Below are positions 26,823 to 38,500 of a stretch of DNA of 64,000 bases, one piece after another; position 1 is the first letter of the stretch, and each line of letters opens with the position of its first letter. Position numbers and translations under genes: made by a program. The DNA comes from Toxotes chatareus (taxonomy: Eukaryota > Chordata > Actinopteri > Toxotidae), in NCBI GenBank assembly GCA_016801885.1, contig CM028896.1:4092001-4156000 (forward strand). The letters are read 5' to 3'. Under the pieces are notes generated by a model. It was not told where the DNA came from, made no database searches, and saw only the letters and a program-made list of their open reading frames with translations.

Positions 26823-27048
26823 ATTTTCTGACAAATTATATTTCACAGTTTTGCAAATGGCTTGACATAAAAAAATCAATAAATATTTGTTCATAACACT
26901 GTTTTCTTTCAGGCGTTTTTCTTCTGGGCCGAATACGACAGATGTGTGTATTAATGAAGTGGCTTGGTTAAGATTTAGTTGATGGTGACAACATAGGTCC
27001 AGAACAGGGGCATCTACGGTCAAACAGTTGGCTGAGATATGGCTGTGT

Positions 27049-27110
27049 CATGGGCCATATGTGGCCCATGGTCTGGCTACCAGGTCTGGGCCACCTGTGG
27101 GCCGTAATTC
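27049..27110. repeat. TGGGCCA palindrome cluster
   Basis: CATGGGCCA-TATG-TGGCCCATG followed by TCTGGGCCACCTGTGGGCC, a short cluster of inverted TGGGCCA/TGGCCCA units resembling a fish minisatellite. Confidence 0.55.
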
Positions 27111-28491
27111 ACCGTAATTAGTTTTTGCCTCAACGATTTAAGAGAGTTTGAAAAGTTTGGAGGAATACTTCAGAATGAGAACATATAATAGGCAGGGGAG
27201 AGGTCAAGGAGAGGCCAACGAGAGCACAGCATGGACTCACCACATCACGAAGAGCAGTCAGCGCAGAGGTTCCCTCAATGATGCTGTTCATTCAGCTTTT
27301 TAATGTGATGAGCTGTGCATATCACCCTCTGATGTTCCCTATAAAACACACAGAGAGAATATTTTTATTCTGACTATTCATTGTCACACTTTTGATGGAA
27401 GCACAAATATTATATTCAGGAGATCTCAGGTCTGACTGAATTCAGATGAGATGAAAATCTGTTATATGAAAAATGAAAATAGAAAATAATCAGTTACAGA
27501 CCAAAATGGATACAGTCCAGTTTAATTATGTTGTTTATTTTAAAAAATGAATTGGTGATGTCCTTAGATGGTGTATTTTTTAACAACCAACCATCTAAAA
27601 ACCAAAAGTTCCACAAAAACCACCACATCAACGGAGTGTTTGGCATTTTTCATGAGAGATGACGGTTTACAGTGATGTATAAACAGAAACAGCTCAACAC
27701 TCAGAGCTGAGAAAACAGAAAACAGCAAATGTTTGGCAATTTTGGTTAAGATGACTTCAATGATTATCAGACTTGTTGATCAACATTCTGTCTTCAGATT
27801 GCTTTTTGTACAACCAGCAGATGACTGCCAATTATCAAAACTGCTTATTTTGTCAGTTTAAGAGGCAAAAGCCCAAATATACTCGGCTTCTAATTGTTTG
27901 CTGAACCTAACCCAAGGTTCACAGCCTCATCTATTGCAGATGAGATTACTTATGCAATCTGTTTTGAAGCCTCTGCATCTTGGTGGAAAGCCTGTTGCCA
28001 TCCAACTTCATCAATATTTTCTGACTGAGGTTTGTGCAAGTTAGAATCTATTGCTCCGACCATGGCTTTGAAATATCAGTAGCCTAACTGTGCTGAGTAT
28101 TGATAAATCAATGACGCTGTCCGTGGTGCTGAAATAGCAGACAGATTTGTAATTGTGCCTTGCTCTCTCAGCCCCATCCATTGTCTTGGATCTATAATAT
28201 TCTCTAAACAATTTGCTACAAATACTCAATTCTATACCATATTGTAGCAAGAGGATCGTTGGGACGCACTGCTGCCTGGAGTATTCCTATCACATTCCTT
28301 TAATATTTCCATGATCATTCAGTAGCCATCTAAATTAACAATATGATTAAATAATGTTCTTCTTTATATGAAGCCTTTAGGGCCAAGTATAATAACTTTG
28401 GTTCTGTCTGAATTTAGGAGTAAAATCTTGTGTTATTTGTGTAGCAATGGAAATTTATGTGATGCCTCCAGATAATTCCTGCTAAAGGAAC

Positions 28492-28526
28492 TATATATAT
28501 ATATATAGATAGATAGATAGAGAGAG
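28492..28526. repeat. Compound (TA)n(GATA)n microsatellite
   Basis: Run of TA followed by GATA units and a short GA run. Confidence 0.9.
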
Positions 28527-28810
28527 GTTGGGATTACATGAAGAGACAGAAGACACTGAGACAGACTAAGTCCACAGAAGAACTGTGGCAAGTTCTCCAA
28601 GATGCTCAGAACAACCTACCTGCGAAGTACCTTGAAAAACTATGTGCAAGAAGAGACCTTACACTGTTTTAGAGGCAAAGGGTGCACTTTGTATGACTCC
28701 CATTAATAAACTATGACTGGCATTTTACAGTACTGTACTTTAAGGCGTGATAGTAAACCAAATAAACCCAGAGGCCACACCAAAAGGAACCATTTAATAC
28801 CAACACATAC

Positions 28811-28960
28811 CTTGTCTATGTCTGCAATGTTTAGGCTGATATTGTGCCGTGCTGTCCCCTCCTTCTCTTTGAACACCCTCATCAGCTGGCTCAAATGATA
28901 ATCCATCGAGACTTGAATTAGGGCAGCAGAGGAGGTTCTTTGGGTGAATTCAGCATTTAC
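28811..28960 (-). other. Orphan candidate exon, unidentified
   Basis: Minus-strand segment of exactly 150 nt bounded by TTTCAG and AAG|GTATGT, open in phase 0 throughout. It begins VNAEFTQRTSSAALIQVSMD and ends HNISLNIADIDK. A further open stretch on the same strand ends at a CAG|GTGAGA donor (29167) and would join in phase 0. I do not recognise the product. A chance open frame remains quite possible. Confidence 0.2.
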
Positions 28961-29169
28961 CTGAAACACACTGAGTGGTACAAAAATCATACAAAGTGCC
29001 TCTTCTGAATCTTCCTATAAAGTAAAATATACCTCACTCTCACAAAATGAATGGCCTCCAGTCTTCTACAGGCAAAGGTTGATCCATTTTATTTTTGATC
29101 AGCTGTTGGTTCTTCTTCTTCAGCTCCCAGAAAAATGCCCAGCATTTTTCCTCAAGACCGTCTCACCTG

Positions 29170-31158
29170 CAAGACAATCACAACAGTAACTGACGTCGGC
29201 TGGCACTTGGCTGGTGGTGCCGTGCTTTTCTTTCTCAGGATCTGTGCTCCACTCAGGGCAGCCGATTTACATTTCATCATGTTAGTGTCCATCAGAGACC
29301 ACCAAGAGGGTTGGTGGCATGCCTCAAGATCTCCCAAGCACTCTGCCGTGTGATGAGACACAGAGGTTAGATTTAGAACTAAAATTCAGCAGGGACTCTC
29401 AGCCTCTTGGTTTGTTGTTGCTGTCGTTGGAGAACAGCAATGTCTGGCAGCAGGAAAACCAGAAACTGTGTGGAAAACAATATTTACAAAATTACTCCAA
29501 AAAAAAAAAGGGCCAGAGTTGACCTTCAACCCAAACCTGTCAACTCAATGACAGGTTTGGGTCGAACCTGTCAACTTAATTGTTTGATGAGAAAGCGTAT
29601 ATTTAACCGTCTCACATAAAGTTGAACATTGAGCATTTTATTGCATGAAGCAGTCTTCAAAGATCAGTACAGTAAACATGCTTTCATAAAGTCTCATAAA
29701 GATTATCCTTGAGCAAAATATTGAGCACCGTGGGCATTACCCTGTAGTTGACCCCAATCTCAGATTTCCCTGCTGAGGGAGACAAATTTATAATGGACTC
29801 AAAGAGGAGGACACAGCATTTTAAAGGTTGTAGTATAAGTTAAAACATGGTCCGATTCTCAGCCTAAATCCACATCATCTTCCTCACTTTTTAAGCAACA
29901 CTACCATCTGCTGTTGTCATGGTGAGAGCACACCTCATTAAACATGTCAAGAGCCACCTTGGCATTTGTATTTGTGCCATCATCTGATACACACAAGTGA
30001 ATGTTAAACTTGTTTTCAGCCGTTCAGTTGTAGTGACCTACAGTCTGAGGAAGTGAAATCAAGCGAATGTCTTTCAAAGTTTCAGTCTTTTTAGTGCAGA
30101 ATACCCTTTCTGTGTTACTGTCCCTCTGCCGTGGCTCAGTAAACAAACACTGAGGCACAAAGTGGGTATTTTGTACTATAAGGACAAAACAGATGATGCC
30201 TCATTTTAACTTCAGCTGAACTTGAGAATACATTTTCACACAGAATGAGGACTGTGGAGTTTGTTCCCCTCAAGCTCATGCTTTGTCCCTCATCACTCCT
30301 TCTTTCACTGACTATGGCCTACCCCTGATCCAATCTGCGACACTTATGATTCATCATTTTGCGTCAACATCGACAAGTGCAGTGTGGAATAAGTGACAGA
30401 TGTGTAAGTATCACATCTGTCAGTGCAGTAGTTGTTATAATAACGTGAAAACAATAATAGAACTAAAAACCCTGATGAGGGTGTTGTGCATGAAGTGAAA
30501 TGTTAATTCAGGATAATACTCCCTCCAACGTGTGTTCAATCATTTACTGTCTACACAAAACTAAGCGTTTCACAATCTCACACCTTTTGAGCCTGAAAGC
30601 TGACAGTTAACATATTCAAAAAATGTTTTCCATGTAAAAACATTTACAAGAAACAAAGACATTCACAAATGAATCACAAATAATTCATTGTGTTGTTGGA
30701 AGGACAAAAAAAAAAAAGGCTTTGTGGTTGAAAGCCTTGCAACACAGCCAAACCACAAGAAAAGTTTCTTTAAATTCAACACAAGGGACAGAAGGGAAGA
30801 AAAGAAGATTGTTCCCTCATTACTGGCCCAAAATATGGAGGAGGGGATCCATGGCACATTTTGTTTGAAGTCCCCTTCATAATTACAGTAAGGAGCCCAG
30901 CTTTGTGTACACAGAAATGTAATAAAAATACATACATTCATTGTACACTGTGTAAGTAAGAATATATTTAAGCCCTGTGTTGGCAAAGGCACTTTAAGAC
31001 GCCTCTTTTTTTTTTTTTTTTTTTTTTTACAGTACTTCTAAAACAAAAGCAACATATCAACAGCGCATTTCCAAAAAGTATACTGTGAGTAAAATAAAGC
31101 TGAGTTCCCATTTGTGAATTTCCTCCTCTCTTCTACCGATCACACAAGTGTTTCACTT
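29170..31158. other. Non-genic stretch and presumed galt 3' UTR
   Basis: The right-hand part should include the galt 3' untranslated region. A hairpin is present near 29.5 kb, and a 23-base T-run at 31006-31028. I see no other gene. Confidence 0.5.
29529..29562. other. Perfect 14-bp hairpin with third repeat unit
   Basis: ACCCAAACCTGTCA, loop ACTCAA, then TGACAGGTTTGGGT. AACCTGTCAACTTAA follows directly as another direct copy of the left arm and loop. Confidence 0.85.
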
Positions 31159-31257
31159 CTATTTTCCTCCATCTTCTTTATCTCTTCCTCCTCCCTTTCC
31201 CTGGCTCTCTTTGGTTTTATAGTGCTCTTCCGGCAGCTTTCTTAGCTTCTCCGCAGC
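31159..31257 (-). CDS. galt: galt coding exon 11 with stop codon (residues 339-370)
   Basis: It follows a TTTTTAG acceptor and opens AAEKLRKLPEEHY, matching the mammalian AAERLRALPEVHY. The remaining 19 residues, KTKESQGKGGGRDKEDGGK, are Lys/Gly/Asp-rich and fish-specific as far as I can tell. TAG stop at 31161-31159. A T-run on the plus strand at 31006-31028 lies in the presumed 3' UTR. I found no clear AATAAA signal on this strand nearby. Confidence 0.9.
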   Translation of the reverse strand, partial: AAEKLRKLPEEHYKTKESQGKGGGRDKEDGGK

Positions 31258-32555
31258 CTAAAAATGCAAAAACACAACAAACACTTTTATACAGTTCTAA
31301 AGACAAATGCAGGGATAAGAGTGGATTTACTACAATCCATGGATTTGCATTATAATTAGTGTCCTGGAAGAAGGTCAACTGTTTTTGATGGGCCTGTTGT
31401 TAGGGATGTAGACCTCTCTGACCATTTCTGTGTTTACTCTAATACAGTAGTTTCTTCCATTTCCCAAACAAAAAAAAAAAAAGGTATATAAATGAAAAGA
31501 CTATTCGTCTTTGTATGTAAGCTATGTCTGTCACAGGTGAACCTAACATCAGATTCTGATGACTTGCTCTTTTTCTTTTGACTAATGACTGTAAAGCTCT
31601 GCATGTTAATGATGCTATTGCACCTGAAAAGCTAAAAACCACAACAGAGTCACAGGGAATGAAATGAGAACCACGCCTGCCTCCTGCCTTTTGTTATTAG
31701 AACTAGATCCAATGCCACTAAGAAGAGTGAAGACTACTCTGGTTTTTATTGCTTACTGTTTTTTAAATATCATTCTATTGCTTCAGTGTCTGAAATGTGC
31801 TATATAAATAAAACTGTGTAATGTTATATAACTCACCTGTTCAGGGGTCAGGTCTCTCTGCTCCTGGGCAAGCATCTCATAACCAACCATAAACTTCTTA
31901 ACTGAAGCTGAACGCAGCAGAGGGGGGTAGTAGTGAGCATGGAGCTGCCAGTGGGAATTGTCTTCCTTCGAATAGGGGCCAGTAGGGGCTCCTGAATAAG
32001 TGAAGAATAAGTGAAAACATAAAAGTGGAGACAAAGGGCTGGTTTTACTCCAACAGTTAAAACAAAGGGTCACTCAGATAGTTTGGTCACAATGATTGGT
32101 AAAAACTTAAGCAAATCTAATCTAATCAAACCTAACTGTCAAAATGTGTGATAGACGGTCCTTTTATAATCACTGTTTGAAAAACTTTCAAACTTTCACT
32201 TAATCTGTATAAATTGAACTTTTATTATTACAATAATTTCCTTTTGTCCAAAGTAATTTGCATTATTTTGCACATAGATCAGGAGAAGTTTTGGGTGTAG
32301 CACCTTGCTCAAGGACACTTCAACAGGTGGCCAAGAAAGGGCCAGGAACAGAACTACCAACTCCACGATTAAGGGCAAACCCTCTCAGGGACCTGAGCTA
32401 GAGTCACCCCTTTTCACCATTTTTGTGTCTTATTGGCCCAAGTCTTGTAATTGTACTCAGTTTCAACTAAAACACAGTTTAACAGACTTTTTTTTTTTTT
32501 TTAAGTTTTTTAAAATTTTTTATTTTCTCTGTCTCTGCAAAACTGGGGAACAGGA

Positions 32556-32586
<31 letters not shown>

Positions 32587-35500
32587 AGACAAAAACCAAC
32601 AGCACAATCAGACACTAAAGGCTAATTGAGAATATGCATAGCCAGGACACAAGGCGCTCATTTGTCTCTCTGCCATCCACACCACATGAACAAAGCCCTC
32701 TGCTCATTAAGCACTTTAAGCTGCAGACCAGACAACCCCCCACTCTAATCCACTCTGATTAGCTTGAAGATGTTAAGTAATTTCTGGTAACTGGGCACTA
32801 TAACCACACACCACTGACACAGACGTGTGTGTGTCATTTTAAATGAATGCACCTGTAAATAACATGAGGCAACTGTTCAGGTTTTTTAGTAGTGTGGCAA
32901 AGAACTTTGAGTTTGTGCTATTTAGCTTATGTAAGCCAACATAAGATCAAATCATTCAAGGGCCTAAGGATCCAGAATGTTGCATACTGTACAGAATATA
33001 AAGGCTTCCACGGTATATGTTTTACATCATTTTCACATTCATCAAACCATCCAGAAATCCCTTGTTCCCTTTATGAAAAAATCTGCCCTTGTCGTGTTTT
33101 CTGCTTCTTTATTCAGCTTTTTTCCATTGTCACCATCTGCTTGTGCAACTTCACAAAAGCCTGCAAAATACTGCATGAAAAATTGCGTTGTTACACAAGT
33201 CTCTAAATCGCCTCAAGAGGGTCATTACCAAAGATACATTTTCAGTGATTTGTGGCTGTATTTATCATTTAAATACCTCCTTTGTTGCCTGTTTTGCTCT
33301 CTGATCTTGGTGGAAGGTAATGAGGTGATCAGGGAAGTAGAAACAGCTGTGACATATCTCTCTTAAAAAAACACAAAAGAAATTAAAAAATGGATCCCCG
33401 GAGATATCGTATTCACAATGAGAGCTCTTCCTTTAGAGTCGGCTTCCTGACAATGGGGGCTGATCAGACACAGATAGAGACGACAGGAGGGCGACATAAA
33501 GGAAACTAATGGATGGGAAAAGAAAAAGGAAGAACAAAGAAAAGGCTAACGGGTCTAGATAAGGAATGAATAGAGAAGGATGCTCCTATTAGCAGACAAT
33601 TATGTGGTTTTAAATTGTCTTTGGGTGTGTTTGTTCTGCTCCAAGTGTGTGGCCACATAAGTGTGTGCATAATTTTAGTATTAACATAAAAGTTACAGAT
33701 AGTCCTTGATAGGAGGCCGCCTATTGTAAGAGTTACTGGTGTAACATTCAGAGACCAAACCATAATCAGGAATAAGCAGGTAGCCTTATCTGATGCATGA
33801 TTTCCCAGGCGACTCTAACACCATCCAATCGCTTCTCCCTCTCCACTCTGCCACTAATAAGCCTAGCCCTAAATGAAAGCTGGCTGCTTCTAAATGAGCT
33901 AAAATAAAGCAGAAACACAGATGGGAAGATAAAGCAACTCATTATGTGAGCCAGGTCTGTGTGTGTGTGTGTGTGAGTTTGTGCGTGCACATGCAGATAA
34001 GAATGCATGTTCCAAAATTAGGTGGTCAGTGTGTGCAGTATGTCTATGTGTGTGTACGTGTGACACAGTATGTGTTTCTCTTTCCCTTAATCTCCCTTGA
34101 TAAGGTTAAAACAACACCATTATTTTGGGAGTTGAATGTTCTTCTAGCAATTAAAAAAAAAAGTATTCTATCAACATCGAGAATAGCAATGGAAAAACAC
34201 TAAGAAATTAGTCCACTGTTAGATATTATAAGAAAGTTTAATTTCACATAGTCATTGGATCATGAAGCAGCTTTTGGAAGTCAATATTTAGGCCTATTAG
34301 TTTCAAAAGTGGAAAGCGATTCTATTTTAAATTTGATCTTTAGCTCTTATTCACACTACAGATGGAATATTACACTAACTTATCAGTGGGAAAATGGTGT
34401 GGTTTATTTTCAAAACAGTTCTCCTCACCAAGGTAAGGGTACAGCAAACAAGCGTTGAACAAGGGAGAGAACGTGAGAGAGAGTTAACATGTCTCAAGAT
34501 GATGGCATTGTGAGGGACTTTAGACGTCCAGGTGTTTGGACATAGAGAAGTACCTCACGTCTCCTAGAGAGTGAATAGGGACAAACCTCATTTGCAACAC
34601 TTTAAGTAGGTTGCGGTTGTAGCTAGGCCAGACAAAGCTTAAGTTAGTGCACTTTGATTAAGGTAACATCCTCACAGCTCAGTTACAGTGCTGTGATATC
34701 AGCAATGTGCTGTCTTTGCCCCAGGTTGAGAATCAGCCTAAATTTCACTAAGGACACTGTGTGGAAGTTCTTTGTTAGTTGGCTAATTACTTTGGGAACT
34801 CTAAACGTGGACATTGTGGAAAATTATCTTTGCTTTCAGAACATTGCCTTAAAAACAATAAAGGACTCTTCTTCTCTCTCTGGCCTGCATCTCTCACTTG
34901 CTTGACATTTTTCTCTCACTCAAGTCACTGTTTCTTTCTGCAGTTAGGTGAACTCTGAAAACTCAGTACTCAGTAGAGACTGGCATTTGTGTAACATCAC
35001 TCCATCCTCTGGTATCAGTTTTAATGATAATATGGTTATACTGTTTTTTTGGTTTTGTGTGTGAGTGTGTGTGTGAGTGTGCATGTGTGAACGCACAGGG
35101 TGAACCTGCTGAATAACCCACCTATAATCTTCAAAACGCTTCTGTACCATGACCTATGAGTTTAATGTCTATCTGAGAAATAAAACAGACTAGAAGATTA
35201 AAGCCAGAAACTTAACACAAGATCTGTAGGAGCCTTCACTACAGGCAACTTTAAGCTGAGATTTTTTGCTTCAAAGATCTGATATCTGATGAAATCAAAA
35301 GAAGAAAGTGAGCTGAGGACTGTGTCCTCTCGTGGCCTCTGTCCTTTCCTCCAGACCGCCAATTTGGGAGGGAGAGCAGGGAGAGCATCATCTCTTCTTT
35401 TAGAAACTATCTTTCATGTGGGCTGCCTTGCTCTGAGTGCAAAAAGGAGAAAACAGACTGACAGCAGCAGGTCAGCGACCCAGGTAGTGTGTTCAAAAAA

Positions 35501-38500
35501 AAGATACCCATCTTCATTCTCTGAAACCGACGAGAAGATATAATCATGGCTTGACAACTGTCCCTCTCATCTTAAATTTTGATGAGTTACTTACTGACTA
35601 TGGCAGAGGTCTTCAACAGGGGGTCCGTGACCCCTTGGGGGTCCGCGGAGGTTCTGCAGGGGGGTCATGAAATTTTTGGTTGATTAGACCATTTTTTATC
35701 TATTTTTTATTTTTTTCCAGCAAATTTAAATGTCTCTAAAAACACGTAAACAACCACCCTGTAGTGTTTCTATTTTTAAGATTTGTTGTTGTGAATCTTC
35801 GGGCATTTGCCTGTCGTTCTTATTAAGAATGACGTAGTCAGTGAGCAGTAAGGTGTCTTTTCTTTAAAACAACTCAGTAGGAAGTAGATGCTGCAGGGAC
35901 TGGACGTGCGACCTCCTCACTTCTACAAGGAGTCGTCTCGCTCTGACCGCTCAGCCATGATGACACCGCTCTCCTTCCTGTCACACATCCCTCATCGCAT
36001 CACCGCACTCCGCTCACCTTTATTTCAGTTTGAAGCGGCTGCAAGGTGTTTCTCTGACAAGCCGCTTCTTCACACAAAGCCAATTACTGTAAATGTTCCT
36101 CTGGCCACCACTGAAGATAAGAGTCACAGCCACGTCTTAACCGTTGAGATGCAAGTTGTTTCAAAATAGATTCCCTTTTGAGATCTATGCAAATGTATTT
36201 TTCACATTGCATGTTCTGTCGATATGAAAATGTAACTTGACTCTTATTGCAAAAGAGACAAGCACCCAGCATTTTTGGAAGTTTGCTTCCACCATCCACT
36301 TGGTCTTTGTCTCATTCATTTCCTCTGACCTGTGGTGTTTTGCGGTGACGCGAAAGTAACGGGAGCAACAGAAAATCAGGATCCAGACGCGTGACGGCAA
36401 ATAAAAATTGGTTAAACTCAACATGTTCAGGATGAGAAACTGTAACAAGCATTGAAAGCAGCAACCAAAAAATATGATGTTAATATACCAACATCGTAAA
36501 AACTGCTCTACTGTAAAAGTGTCTCCACTTACACCGCTAAATCTCTGTAATCCAATCTTTTCTCTCTCTCTCTCTCTTGCCCTTTAGGATAATAATTCCC
36601 CTGTAAGATGCTGTGACTTCAAAAGAAAAATGCTGACAAAGGAAATATTCATACAAATCCCTATAATGTAACAATCTCTCTACAATCACTACATAACAGT
36701 TTCCTCTCAAGCTATTTTGGCTTTGAAGAACTAGAAACCAGTGTATCTAACACTGATGCGATTTCTGGTTCTTTTGACAGATGAAAGCTGATTGTACACT
36801 TGATACAGGAGTGTTAACACACACAAACACACACATCATTAAGATTAATAAAAAGTTTAAGATGGAAAAGAAGAAGAGACTCAGAACACCGGGGTTAAAT
36901 GGAAATTAAAGGCGCTCTAATCGATATTTTTACATTAGCAAAGCAACTTTAGATGACTCTCAATGCTGCCATCAGCAACAAGCAGCATCAGGCAAATATT
37001 TTCAGCAAAATAAAAAAAAAAAGCTCTAAAAACAGCACCAAACCGCAGACAGACAGAAGCAGCTACTGAACACAGTGGAGCATTTACAGCTACAGAAACT
37101 GATATTTTTCTCAGGAGTTGGTGGAAACCAAAACAGATCTATAAGGAGATTGAATATTGGGCTAAAATTCACAGGGTGGAAAGAAACATGACTCCAAATG
37201 AATGTTAACTTGTTAATAATGACTTTATCAGGTGATAATATGGAAATGTTTTGTTTTCAGCTTGTTACACTGTCCCCCCCAAAAAAGTCAATGAATGTAT
37301 GTTTTTGCAACAGTTCAAACCCATGTGTGTTTAAATACAACCTTTTTTTCAGCGTTCAAATGCTGACATTACATAACAGGAAATCTAACATGCTACTATT
37401 TCCAGGTACCTGTTCAGTCGGTGTAGATTTCCAAAAACCCTTGACCACTTTCTCATTTGAATATCCAAAAGACGACCGTCGTGCTGTTTCTCTGTCTCCC
37501 TGTGCTACTTTAACTGATGGTAAAAGCTTAGAATTACACCATGAGTGCTCTTTACCTGTGAGAACTCCGGCTTTACATAAGAGACCAAACATTAAATATT
37601 CTGATGTGTCTGAGTGTGTGCTGAAGTGCTGATGAGTGGGTGACACCAAAGCTGAGAGTTTCTCGTTTGCCAGTTTATTGCAGCGGAGATGAGGCAAAAT
37701 GTGGTGGTTATCTAACTGGTGAAGAACACATACAGCATCTTAATGTACATACACCTTTCCCATAATATTGGACAGTCAGTATTCCTATGTAACATTAATG
37801 CCATGTGTGTGTGATGTGAGCTAATGTAGACTGCAGTGCACTGACTGATGAGACAAGAAGATGGAAGAAGATGTGAAGAGAAGCCCTCTGCACGTAAAAC
37901 TGTATCGATCTCATGTTGTTAACAGCATAATAAAGAGTGAAAATTGACTTCAAGGAGAAAAAGGAAGGAAGGAGAAAAGGATAGAAAGAAGTGAGAGAGG
38001 GGACAAAGAAACTGTGTATGAACGCTTTCACGAGTAAGAAAGGTGCAAAGAGAAAAGTGAGAGGTGGCGTCTCTTCTGTAGATCGGAGACATGGATATGT
38101 GGTGGTGGAGGGTTTTTAGAGTATTAAAAATGTGCACGGTGTTGAGCTGTCATAAATACTTCAGGTAACGTGTCACAACATTTTAATGCACGCCTTCCTT
38201 CTTAAAATATAAAATCCTGACTCTGAAAAGACTCCATTTCACATATTTCATGACTGAGTCTTGCAGATTACAGTCACAGATGAGCACACCGCCTTCAGAC
38301 TACTGTCAGCGGAGCTCATTCACATATTAAAGTGACTAAGTGAATTAGCTTATAGCTGGCCTGATATGCGAGCAGCCTCCAGTTTGCAGCACTGCATTTG
38401 GTTTCCAATCCACCAATCCACAGACTGTCGTGTATTTAGACTGAAATTATCTTTAATCTTTTCCTCCATCTGTCCCTCACTCCGTCTGTCACTCCACAGA

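Larger units (their letters stand above)
12505..28810. other. Non-genic stretch
   Basis: No recognisable exon. It holds microsatellites, dispersed repeats, a GGCTG-rich cluster, a 352-bp-spaced direct duplication, a perfect hairpin and purine-rich tracts, each listed separately. The rest is ordinary AT-rich DNA. Confidence 0.6.

Noticed and set aside
27960..28052. Possible terminal exon on the minus strand after TTCTAAC...CCTCAG
   Set aside because: Two frames are open to different stops, neither resembles a known protein (I tested the idea of a chemokine or cytokine C-terminus), and no junction evidence is available.
35888..36169. 93-codon plus-strand open frame
   Set aside because: Its first third is the reverse of the tRNA-derived element; no protein similarity.
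37198..37697. Open frames of 144 (plus) and 113 (minus) codons in a galt intron
   Set aside because: They overlap on both strands, have no recognisable motif, start inside or beside a dispersed repeat and show no splice context. Likely chance.
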